Source: Candidatus Pacearchaeota archaeon (GTDB lineage: Archaea; Nanobdellota; Nanobdellia; Pacearchaeales; UBA284). Taken from it: a stretch of 7,681 bases of DNA. The stretch is from assembly GCA_023511755.1 (NCBI GenBank), contig JAIMAW010000020.1, positions 1-7,681 on the forward strand, in the 5' to 3' direction. Below are positions 1 to 5,459 of this stretch, one piece after another (position 1 is the first letter of the stretch; every line of letters begins with the position of its first letter). The position numbers and the translations under genes are program-made. The notes beneath the pieces were generated by a model, which made no database searches, was not told where the DNA came from, and saw only the letters and a list, made by a program, of their open reading frames with translations.

Positions 1-1
1 G

Positions 2-100
2 CATACAAATGCACAAGCATTTAAAACGTGGCAAGTCCAGCCATTCGTTAAAGAGTTTATTGATTTTGAGATAACCAAGAACAATCAACAAAAATTCTAA
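2..100 (+). CDS. C-terminal end of an unrecognised protein (partial, left edge)
   Basis: An open frame enters from the left edge and runs 32 codons to TAA at 98-100. The tail contains TWQVQPFVKEFIDFEI and ends in the polar stretch TKNNQQKF, which looks like a real protein end: aromatic and aliphatic residues first, then a charged tail. T-rich sequence begins directly after the stop, as expected for an archaeal 3' end. A second plus-strand frame is open only to about 74 and gives a less protein-like sequence. I do not recognise the family. The gene converges on the leftward alba gene. That this is coding is an inference from frame openness and context only. Confidence 0.5.
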   Translation, partial: HTNAQAFKTWQVQPFVKEFIDFEITKNNQQKF

Positions 101-117
101 TTTTTTGAAAATTTTTG
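101..117 (+). terminator. T-rich 3' end of the left-edge gene
   Basis: Two T runs (101-106 and 111-115) follow immediately after the stop codon at 98-100. Archaeal RNA polymerase terminates on such U tracts without needing a hairpin. I see no stable stem here. Confidence 0.4.
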
Positions 118-133
118 ATAAGTTCTAATTCTT

Positions 134-179
134 AAAAAAAAGAAAAAAGAAAAGAATAAAGAAAGTAAGTTCCTTTCTT
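134..179 (-). terminator. Hairpin plus long U tract ending the rps17e-alba transcript
   Basis: On the minus strand, 10 bases after the alba stop, AAGAAAG (179-173) and CTTTCTT (165-159) form a perfect 7-bp stem with a 7-base loop. It is followed by a pyrimidine tract dominated by T down to position 134. The layout resembles a bacterial intrinsic terminator, although in archaea the T tract alone would be enough. With the plus-strand T runs at 101-115 it separates two convergent genes. Confidence 0.55.
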
Positions 180-189
180 GAGGGTAAGT

Positions 190-489
190 TTATTTCTTGT
201 GCAGGGTTATGTCAATTGTGGAAACATTGACTCTTTTGCCTTCTTTGTTCTCAAATTCTTCACTGTCTATTTTTATGCTTCTCACTTCAACCCCATGTTC
301 TTTCAAGAATCTCTTTGTTGCAACTTCTGCAACATCTACAGCTCTTGCGATAAACTTGCCTCTCGCCTTTATAACTACTTCTCTCGCTCCTTTTGTAGTA
401 AACTGCATAACTACACCCGTTACATAGTTCATAAAAGGTTTCCCCCCTATGAAAACAATGTTCTCTTCTGTCTTTTCTTTTTCTGCCAT
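190..489 (-). CDS. albA: DNA/RNA-binding chromatin protein Alba
   Basis: Alba is a small dimeric nucleic-acid-binding protein that coats archaeal DNA and also binds RNA. The 99-residue product matches the family over its whole length. It has the N-terminal [10 protein letters not shown] motif (residues 14-23), the basic [19 protein letters not shown] segment (about 39-57) that lines the groove, and the C-terminal [10 protein letters not shown] strand. Aligned by eye with the Sulfolobus protein, Lys17 is kept, but the position of Lys16, the acetylated lysine there, is glycine. The ATG at 489 is supported by a strong Shine-Dalgarno site four bases upstream. The gene lies 46 bases after rps17e with no convincing promoter of its own, so co-transcription is likely. 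Identification is secure. Confidence 0.95.
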   Translation of the reverse strand: MAEKEKTEENIVFIGGKPFMNYVTGVVMQFTTKGAREVVIKARGKFIARAVDVAEVATKRFLKEHGVEVRSIKIDSEEFENKEGKRVNVSTIDITLHKK

Positions 490-493
490 TTTT

Positions 494-499
494 ACCTCC
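494..499 (-). promoter_or_regulatory. Strong Shine-Dalgarno site of alba
   Basis: The minus strand reads GGAGGT followed by AAAA and the alba ATG. This complements the 3' end of archaeal 16S rRNA at good spacing. No other gene here has a comparable site, which fits alba being an internal cistron while the first genes of transcripts are leaderless or nearly so. Confidence 0.8.
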
Positions 500-523
500 G
501 TTATTTTTGTTTTATGGTTGTTT

Positions 524-539
524 CTAAGCTGAAGCTTAG
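524..539 (-). other. Small hairpin spanning the rps17e stop codon
   Basis: CTAAGC and GCTTAG form a perfect 6-bp inverted repeat around a 4-base loop (530-533). In the minus-strand RNA the stem includes the TAA stop of rps17e (538-536) and lies 24 bases before the alba Shine-Dalgarno site. It is not followed by a U tract, so it does not look like a terminator. It could be a processing or stability element, or chance. Confidence 0.35.
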
Positions 540-745
540 TATGATTTATTTTTTCTTTTTTCTGTTTCCTGTTTCTTTATTCTGGTGATGTAGCCAGCAA
601 TGCTATTCCTTGTCCTTTTGTCTGTTTCAAGTACCTTACTCAAAAGTCGTTTATTCTTCTCAAAATCAGCCGTAAATAACTCCGGATTTTCTTCTAAGAG
701 TTTTCTTGTCGTCCTTTTGATTGCTAATGATTTCACTCGGCCCAT
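536..745 (-). CDS. rps17e: Small-subunit ribosomal protein eS17 (S17e)
   Basis: S17e is a small-subunit ribosomal protein found in archaea and eukaryotes but not bacteria. The 69-residue product has the family layout. It begins with the MGRVK start and a basic helix ([10 protein letters not shown]), continues with the [12 protein letters not shown] segment (about 24-35), and has the diagnostic [11 protein letters not shown] signature (about 46-56) before a lysine-rich tail. Length is normal for archaeal S17e. The ATG at 745 fits because Met-Gly-Arg-Val is the usual beginning and a TATA box lies upstream at the right distance. It lies 74 bases after bud32 and 46 bases before alba, and probably shares a transcript with alba. 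Confidence 0.95.
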   Translation of the reverse strand: MGRVKSLAIKRTTRKLLEENPELFTADFEKNKRLLSKVLETDKRTRNSIAGYITRIKKQETEKRKNKSY

Positions 746-780
746 TTGATAACTAACCGGGATCTTTAAAGATATTTAGC

Positions 781-795
781 ATTTATATGTTTATT
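781..795 (-). promoter_or_regulatory. Promoter of rps17e-alba (TATA box and BRE)
   Basis: On the minus strand AATAAAC is followed by the TATA element ATATAAAT (788-781). A start site about 25 bases downstream would fall near 758, giving a leader of roughly 12 bases before the rps17e ATG, with no Shine-Dalgarno site. The element lies only about 32 bases past the bud32 stop. Ribosomal protein and chromatin genes can thus be transcribed apart from proS-bud32, although no terminator separates the two pairs. Confidence 0.65.
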
Positions 796-819
796 GGTGT
801 TACGGAATTAAGCGCCCCC

Positions 820-1458
820 CTATGCCTTGCCCTTATATCTACCACGGTGTTCCACCTTTTTAAGCCTTTCTATGACTTTTCTAGCGTTTTTTGATATTTT
901 GTAGCCTTCTATTACTGCCCCAAAATATTCATGCCCGTGCTTGAAATGCTTTGCCTCAAGCGCCTCGCGTAACAAATGCAGGTCAACGGCCTTGTCTTCC
1001 GCCCTGGCGCTATGGAAACCAAGGCCGAAATCAATAAAATACACTTGCTCTTGCTTCAAAATCATGTTGCTCGTGGTCAGGTCTCCATGAATTATGTCGA
1101 AATCATGTAACTTCGCTACGTTTGCTCCGATTTTCTTACATATAGTTAAGGCTTTAGTCAAAGGGAACTCATCAAGCCATTGGCTGAGCACCTTACCGTC
1201 GACAAATTCCATCTCAATCTCTGTTTCTGGTTCGATTCTTTCCCTTGGCATACCATCGATAGCCCTGATTCTGGGTACCGAAATTATGCCAGAAGCTTTC
1301 TCCAGAAGCCTTGCCTCCCTTCTGGTTCGCGAGGCCCGCAATAGCACGTCAAGAGCATTATGTCTATAGCCTTTTTTGATTCTCCTTTTCTTCAGTATTT
1401 CACCAGACCTAATTAATAATGCCTCAGCCCCCCAACCTATAATCTCTTCCTTTGTCAT
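820..1458 (-). CDS. bud32: KEOPS complex kinase/ATPase Bud32
   Basis: Bud32 is the small atypical kinase of the KEOPS complex. It partners with Kae1 in N6-threonylcarbamoyl-adenosine (t6A) formation at position 37 of ANN-decoding tRNAs. The 212-residue product has the normal length of a stand-alone archaeal Bud32. Visible motifs are GAEA (10-13) replacing the usual glycine-rich loop, the nucleotide-binding lysine region KKRRIKKGYRH (23-33), and TRREARLL (45-52). The catalytic loop is HGDLTTSNM (124-132) with Asp126 and Asn131; the metal-binding DFG is 143-145, within DFGLGF. EDKAVDLHLLREAL (154-167) and the C-terminal RGRY box follow. It is not fused to Kae1, unlike in some archaea. It starts 9 bases after proS, so the two are very likely co-transcribed. 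No Shine-Dalgarno site is seen, only an A-rich stretch before the ATG. Confidence 0.95.
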   Translation of the reverse strand: MTKEEIIGWGAEALLIRSGEILKKRRIKKGYRHNALDVLLRASRTRREARLLEKASGIISVPRIRAIDGMPRERIEPETEIEMEFVDGKVLSQWLDEFPLTKALTICKKIGANVAKLHDFDIIHGDLTTSNMILKQEQVYFIDFGLGFHSARAEDKAVDLHLLREALEAKHFKHGHEYFGAVIEGYKISKNARKVIERLKKVEHRGRYKGKA

Positions 1459-1467
1459 TTTTTAGAA

Positions 1468-2946
1468 TCAGTAACTCTTTGCGATATAAACTACGTGTTT
1501 TGCCGGCCTTCCACAAAAGATACACTTTCCCGAGGCCTTCTCAAACTTGTCATGTCTTACCCCCCGTACGCTGGCGAGCAGCTGCTTTTCTACAACCTCG
1601 GCACATTTCTCTCCCTCTTTGCTAATTGAACAGAAATCGCATCTTGCAATTTTCTTTCCTTGTAAAGCCCTCTCTAGTTCCTCCTTGCTCTTGCAATCAA
1701 TAATCCTTGTCTTGAACCAAATATCAGCTTTTTTTCTTAGTCTTTCATCAAATGCCTCTCCCTCTTTTTTAATCTCCTCAGCTATTTTTTTTTCATGGAT
1801 AGTCGCTCTTTTCTTAACATCGCGTAGAAATAGGGTTAACTTACCTGTCTTGACTTCCTTTTCCCCAATCTCGATTCTGAAAGGAACGCCCTTCATCTCC
1901 CAAAAGAAAAATTTTTCGCCAGGCCTTTTTTCGCTGTCATCTATCTTTACCCTTATATCCTTCTCGATAAGATCCTTTTTTATCTTTTCTGCTTTTTTCA
2001 TAATGCCCTTCTTATTCTTGGTAGTATAAATCGGAACAATTAGCACTTGGATGGGGGCTACATTGTAAGGCAATACCAGCCCATTGTCATCTCCATGTAT
2101 CGAAATTACTGAAGCGAGAATTCTTGAAACAGCCGGGCCATAGCAAGTTTGCCATACATACCTTTCCTTGCCATCCTTGTCCGTGAATTTAATATTAAAA
2201 ACTTTTGCGAATCCCTGGCCCAAGAAATGAGTGCTTGGTTGCTGGATCACTTTGCCATCAGGCATTAGCGAGTCAGAGCCAATCGTATAAACAGCCCCAG
2301 GAAATTTGTCCCATTCTGGTCTTCGTAAGGCTAGGAAAGGAACGCCCAATTTTTTGTGCATTACCTTTTCCGTAACCCGAATATCTTCTAGAACTTGTTT
2401 TTCAGCCTCCTCCTCGGTTGCAAAACAATCATGTCCCTCTATCCAATAGAACTCACGACTCCTGATAAAAGGTCTTGTGGCCTTCGTCTCATAACGCCAA
2501 ACTTGGGCCCTCTGATACATCTTGAAAGGCAGATCAGTATAGCCCTGTATCCATAAAGCATACATCTGATACATCGCTGTCTCGCTAGTAGGCCTAAGAG
2601 CCATTCTTTCGTCAAGTTTTGTATCTGCACCATGAGTCACCCAGAATACCTGCGGCGAGAATCCTTTAATGTGTTCTCCCTCGAGTTTAAAATTTCTTTC
2701 AGGAATAACTGAGGGGAACCATGCCGGCTCATGTCCCGTGCTCTGAAGTTCCTCCTCTAACAAGTCATAAACTTTCTCCATACATCTAACTGCCCATGGC
2801 ATGAATACTACAAAACCCTTCACATTATATCTTATGTCAGCAAGCTCAGCTTTTTTGATTATCTCAGAGAACCATTCGCTGAAATTCTCCTCTTTCTTAA
2901 TATTGAAGGTAATTTTCTTCTCTTTGCCACTACTCTCTTTTACCAT
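1468..2946 (-). CDS. proS: Prolyl-tRNA synthetase, archaeal/eukaryotic type
   Basis: This enzyme charges tRNA-Pro with proline in the cytoplasm. The 492-residue product is a class IIa synthetase of the form lacking the bacterial editing insertion. Motif 1 lies around residues 65-85. RPTSETAMY (118-126) and QVWRYETKATRPFIRSREF (148-166) cover the proline/ATP pocket, with motif 2 Arg151 and Glu153. WIEGHDCFAT (168-177) follows, and motif 3 is around HGDDNGLVLPYNVAPIQV (284-301). The anticodon-binding domain covers about 300-400. The C-terminal zinc-binding domain uses cysteines 436, 439, 475 and 478, and the chain ends in Tyr, as is typical. In motif 3 the residue after LPY is Asn295 where many relatives have Arg. 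The ATG at 2946 lies about 25 bases from its TATA box, implying a leaderless mRNA. Confidence 0.96.
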   Translation of the reverse strand: MVKESSGKEKKITFNIKKEENFSEWFSEIIKKAELADIRYNVKGFVVFMPWAVRCMEKVYDLLEEELQSTGHEPAWFPSVIPERNFKLEGEHIKGFSPQVFWVTHGADTKLDERMALRPTSETAMYQMYALWIQGYTDLPFKMYQRAQVWRYETKATRPFIRSREFYWIEGHDCFATEEEAEKQVLEDIRVTEKVMHKKLGVPFLALRRPEWDKFPGAVYTIGSDSLMPDGKVIQQPSTHFLGQGFAKVFNIKFTDKDGKERYVWQTCYGPAVSRILASVISIHGDDNGLVLPYNVAPIQVLIVPIYTTKNKKGIMKKAEKIKKDLIEKDIRVKIDDSEKRPGEKFFFWEMKGVPFRIEIGEKEVKTGKLTLFLRDVKKRATIHEKKIAEEIKKEGEAFDERLRKKADIWFKTRIIDCKSKEELERALQGKKIARCDFCSISKEGEKCAEVVEKQLLASVRGVRHDKFEKASGKCIFCGRPAKHVVYIAKSY

Positions 2947-2967
2947 GGTAATTCAAGGCATGGGATA

Positions 2968-2980
2968 TTTTTAAAGGTTT
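2968..2980 (-). promoter_or_regulatory. proS promoter (BRE and TATA)
   Basis: The minus strand reads AAACC then TTTAAAAA (2975-2968). The TATA centre is about 25 bases from the proS ATG, the standard archaeal TATA-to-start-site distance. Transcription is therefore predicted to begin at or next to the start codon, giving a leaderless proS-bud32 mRNA. Confidence 0.7.
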
Positions 2981-2997
2981 TTAGAGAAACCTTTAAA
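2970..2997. repeat. Perfect 11-bp inverted repeat formed by two divergent promoters
   Basis: TTTAAAGGTTT (2970-2980) and AAACCTTTAAA (2987-2997) are exact reverse complements separated by six bases (2981-2986). Each arm contains the BRE and the core of the TATA box for one direction, with the two BREs facing each other across the spacer. Confidence 0.85.
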
Positions 2998-2999
2998 TA
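2987..2999 (+). promoter_or_regulatory. Promoter of the HTH-PIN-radical SAM unit
   Basis: The plus strand reads AAACC then TTTAAATA (2992-2999). The TATA centre lies about 25 bases before the ATG at 3021, so the transcript is predicted to be leaderless. It is the mirror image of the proS promoter. Confidence 0.7.
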
Positions 3000-3020
3000 A
3001 ATTAATTGTGACTTTATCTT

Positions 3021-3602
3021 ATGAGTATACTTGAAAAAGAGGACGAAAGGAGAAATATCTTGGATATTTTGAAAAACACGAGAAAAGCCCTAAAGACAGA
3101 CGATGTCCTTCTACTTAGAGAGATGTCCAACAAGACAATTCATAGCGCATCGATGTATAAAGATCCTGATTCGATCGCCATAGCCGTAACGGTCTACGCA
3201 CTTAGCAAAGTAATCGAGCGCAAAGATTATAGGGAGAGGGAAGGATGGCTTCCTTTCTTCAACAAGATATCTAAGGATATAGAACGGGCCATTTTACACC
3301 TCGAGAAGGACCAGGTAAAGGAATTCAGGCTGGCCATGCGAGATATAAGACATGCGGCTACACAGCTCTCAGGACATCTCAAAATTTATGTAAGGGACAT
3401 TTTCAGGAAAGCCCAGGTAAACAAGGCATCGAGACTTTACGAACACGGCATTTCAATGTCAGAAACAGCAGAGCTTTTGGGCATTACAGAATGGGAACTT
3501 GCAGAATATGTCGGAACTACTGGAATAGCTGATGTGGACCTAGGGTATACAGTGCCAATAAAAGATAGGATAAATTTTGCAAAGAAACTGTTTGAGCACT
3601 AG
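3021..3602 (+). CDS. Helical protein with C-terminal helix-turn-helix, unrecognised family
   Basis: I do not recognise a named family. The 193-residue product looks soluble and mostly alpha-helical. An N-terminal region (1-130) is rich in charged helices, including SNKTIHSASMYKDPDSIAIA (36-55), followed by a basic stretch (about 103-130). A helix-turn-helix follows at about 136-165, with MSETAELLGITEWELAEYVG (146-165) reading as recognition turn and helix. This part resembles the HTH of UPF0175-type antitoxins. The tail (VDLGYTVPIKDRINFAKKLFEH) is basic. The ATG at 3021 sits where a leaderless transcript should start. A PIN-like gene follows 27 bases later, so the two may form a regulator/nuclease pair. 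Antitoxin, RNA-processing partner and transcription factor are all possible. Confidence 0.7.
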   Translation: MSILEKEDERRNILDILKNTRKALKTDDVLLLREMSNKTIHSASMYKDPDSIAIAVTVYALSKVIERKDYREREGWLPFFNKISKDIERAILHLEKDQVKEFRLAMRDIRHAATQLSGHLKIYVRDIFRKAQVNKASRLYEHGISMSETAELLGITEWELAEYVGTTGIADVDLGYTVPIKDRINFAKKLFEH

Positions 3603-3629
3603 AATACAAAAGAGACAAAAAATAAAAAA

Positions 3630-4289
3630 ATGAAAGCGCTAATATTTGACTCATCTTCGATAGTGAGTCTTACCCTCAATGATCTGTTGTATCTTCTGAA
3701 GCCACTCAAAAAACTTTTTGGCGGAGAATTTTATATAACAGAGGCAGTAAAATACGAAATTATTGACCGTTCACTCGATATCAAGAGGTTCGAGCTGGAG
3801 GCCCTGATGATCAAGGCATTAATAGAGGAAGGGGTTCTGAAAGTATTCAAAACAGAATTTCTCAAAGGAGAAACAAAGAAATTGTTGAACATAGCCAACA
3901 ACACGTTCAAGGTTGACGGCGAGGGGATAAGGATAATCCATGAAGGCGAGGCATCCTGTCTCGCACTTTATAACTACTTACCAACCGGCAAAAAAGCTAT
4001 TGTAATAGATGAAAGAACAACTAGAATGTTATGTGAGAAGCCAGAAAATTTACACAAGTTATTCGAGAGAAAATTACACCGGCCCATACAGGCAAATACA
4101 GTTAACTACAGTTTTTTCAATAGGTTCAAGATAATCCGCTCAGCAGAGCTCTCTTATGTTGCCTACAAGCATGGTATGATAAAACTTCCTGCAAAACCAG
4201 GTCAAGCCATAGAAGCAGTTCTCTATGCCTTGAAATACAAAGGTTGTGCGATATCGCGCGAAGAGATAAGCGTGGCGAAAGTCCTTTGA
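3630..4289 (+). CDS. PIN-like domain putative ribonuclease
   Basis: The 219-residue product has the layout of a PIN-domain nuclease. These are metal-dependent RNases of VapC-type toxins and of rRNA-processing factors. The first strand is ALIFDSSSIVSL with Asp7. A helical region with Glu43 (AVKYEI) follows. Then come HEGEASCLALY (104-114) with Glu107 and the strand IVIDERTTR (124-132) with Asp127. These fit the usual order of four acidic metal ligands. The protein is longer than a minimal VapC (about 130 residues). It has an insertion at about 46-100 and a C-terminal extension from about 140, with a possible extra helical domain (YVAYKHGMIKLP). No Shine-Dalgarno site is visible, only an A-rich run before the ATG. 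It lies 27 bases after the HTH gene and 25 before the radical SAM gene. The fold is a motif-based inference; the substrate is unknown. Confidence 0.72.
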   Translation: MKALIFDSSSIVSLTLNDLLYLLKPLKKLFGGEFYITEAVKYEIIDRSLDIKRFELEALMIKALIEEGVLKVFKTEFLKGETKKLLNIANNTFKVDGEGIRIIHEGEASCLALYNYLPTGKKAIVIDERTTRMLCEKPENLHKLFERKLHRPIQANTVNYSFFNRFKIIRSAELSYVAYKHGMIKLPAKPGQAIEAVLYALKYKGCAISREEISVAKVL

Positions 4290-4314
4290 AAAGAAAATAA
4301 CGGGAATAGAGAGA

Positions 4315-5325
4315 ATGGAACAGAAGGAAGCGCTGTATTATGAAAAACTTAGAGAGAAGATTGTCAGGTGCAAGCTCTGCCCAAGGTTCTGCACTATCAA
4401 GCCGAAAGAGAGGGGCAATTGTGGCGTGCGCGAAAATATCGACGGCAAACTTTACTCTCTTGTTTATGGCAGGCCTTGTTCAATAGCCCTTGACCCAATA
4501 GAGAAAAAACCATTTTTTCATTTCCTTCCCGGGCAACAAGCTTTAAGCGTTGCGACAGCGGGTTGCAATCTGCACTGCCTTTATTGCCAGAACTGGGAGA
4601 TATCGCAATGCAGGCCTGAAAAAACCGCTTCTTTTAGCATGTCTCCAGAAAGAGTCGTCGAGGAAGCTACGGCCCGGGGGGTTAAGATAATGAGTTATAC
4701 TTACACTGAGCCCACAATTTTTTATGAGTTCATGTTTGATATGGCAAAAATGGCAAGAAAACTAGACTTGAAGAACACGAGCGTGACAAACGGCTTCATA
4801 AACCCAGAGCCACTTGCCGAATTATGCAAATTTCTCGATGCGAGCAATGTTGATTTCAAGGGCAGCGATGAATTCTACAGAAAACTTTCAGGGGCTTGGC
4901 GCAAGCCAGTAGAGGAAGCTCTTAAAATTATGCAAGAGAAAAAAATATGGATTGAGCTCACGACTTTGATAATACCGGGATACAATGACAAGAAGGGGGA
5001 TATTAGAGAGATTATCATATGGGTGAAAAACAATCTTGGCGTGGACGTGCCCTTACATTTTTCAGCATTCTACCCCTCATATAAAATGTTCAGCGTACCG
5101 CCGACAAGACCGGAGATAGTTATTAAGGCAAGAGAGATGGCCATGGAGGAAGGACTTAATTATGTCTACACTGGCAATTTCCCTGACAAAGAGGGTTCGA
5201 CCACTTTCTGCCCGAAATGTAAGAAGCCAGTGATAATAAGACAAGGCTTTACCGTCGAGAAAAACAAGCTTAGGCAAGGGAAATGTCCAGAATGCAACGA
5301 GAAAATAGCGGGCGTCTGGAAATGA
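4315..5325 (+). CDS. amrS: AmmeMemoRadiSam-type radical SAM enzyme
   Basis: This is a radical SAM protein related to pyruvate formate-lyase activating enzymes, of the kind that accompanies AMMECR1 and Memo proteins in the AmmeMemoRadiSam system. Residues 19-36 hold a cysteine cluster (C19, C22, C26, C36: CKLCPRFC...GNCGVREN). SIALDPIEKKPFFHFLPG (56-73) leads into the cluster motif CX3CX2C (C84, C88, C91; CNLHCLYCQNW), which would bind the 4Fe-4S cluster and SAM. SYTYTEPTIFYE (127-138), the VTNGFINPEPL stretch and the NVDFKGSDEFY stretch (178-188) are typical of the family. A C-terminal zinc ribbon (C299, C302, C324, C327) ends in IAGVW. At 336 residues it is full length. AMMECR1 and Memo genes are not in the window. 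It is the last gene of the three-gene rightward unit. Confidence 0.88.
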   Translation: MEQKEALYYEKLREKIVRCKLCPRFCTIKPKERGNCGVRENIDGKLYSLVYGRPCSIALDPIEKKPFFHFLPGQQALSVATAGCNLHCLYCQNWEISQCRPEKTASFSMSPERVVEEATARGVKIMSYTYTEPTIFYEFMFDMAKMARKLDLKNTSVTNGFINPEPLAELCKFLDASNVDFKGSDEFYRKLSGAWRKPVEEALKIMQEKKIWIELTTLIIPGYNDKKGDIREIIIWVKNNLGVDVPLHFSAFYPSYKMFSVPPTRPEIVIKAREMAMEEGLNYVYTGNFPDKEGSTTFCPKCKKPVIIRQGFTVEKNKLRQGKCPECNEKIAGVWK

Positions 5326-5359
5326 ATTCTGCCCTTTGTTAAAATTTTAATGTAACTTT

Positions 5360-5388
5360 AAAATAGTAAAACTTATATATACTATTTT
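5360..5388. repeat. 9-bp inverted repeat flanking a TATA box
   Basis: AAAATAGTA (5360-5368) and TACTATTTT (5380-5388) are exact reverse complements separated by 11 bases that contain the TATA box of the next gene. A dimeric regulator bound to both arms would cover the TATA element, so this is a candidate operator. The arms are AT-rich, so chance is not excluded. Confidence 0.55.
5369..5381 (+). promoter_or_regulatory. Promoter of the coiled-coil gene
   Basis: AAAC followed by TTATATATA (5373-5381) is the strongest TATA box in the window. Start sites about 25 bases downstream would fall at 5400-5404, exactly at an ATG (5400). The main coding frame begins about 60 or 100 bases farther on, so the mRNA would carry an unusually long leader for this genome segment. 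Confidence 0.7.
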
Positions 5389-5399
5389 CTTTGCCATTT

Positions 5400-5441
5400 A
5401 TGATTATGTTCCTAGAGCCAGACAAAATTACCAGTTATTAA
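5400..5441 (+). CDS. 13-codon leader ORF, or disabled start of the coiled-coil gene
   Basis: An ATG at the predicted start site opens a frame encoding MIMFLEPDKITSY and stops at TAA 5439-5441. This frame is the same as that of the downstream coiled-coil gene, and the codons between the stop and TTG 5460 are also sense codons. Two readings are possible. It may be a leaderless upstream ORF that controls translation of the next gene. Alternatively it is the true N-terminus of that gene, interrupted by a nonsense change or a sequencing error. The sequence alone does not decide. Confidence 0.35.
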   Translation: MIMFLEPDKITSY

Positions 5442-5459
5442 AGGAACAAATTAGAAATT

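Noticed and set aside
178..588. Open frames on the plus strand across alba and the end of rps17e
   Set aside because: They lie antisense to two secure genes. The longest is a Phe/Cys-rich translation of reversed coding sequence, with no motif or promoter of its own.
1094..2029. Plus-strand open frames antisense to bud32 and proS
   Set aside because: Both are Ser/Leu-rich shadows of well-conserved minus-strand genes and show no family motif.
2439..2633. Minus-strand open frame of 64 codons inside proS in another phase
   Set aside because: It overlaps the strongly conserved motif 2 region of ProS, so the coding frame there is settled.
5077..5277. Minus-strand open frame antisense to the 3' part of the radical SAM gene
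   Set aside because: The plus-strand frame carries the conserved zinc ribbon here; the antisense frame has no recognisable features.
5339..5350. TTAAAATTTTAA palindrome after the radical SAM gene
   Set aside because: It is a perfect 12-base palindrome but pure A/T in AT-rich intergenic DNA, so chance is likely. At most it contributes to a weak T-rich 3' end.
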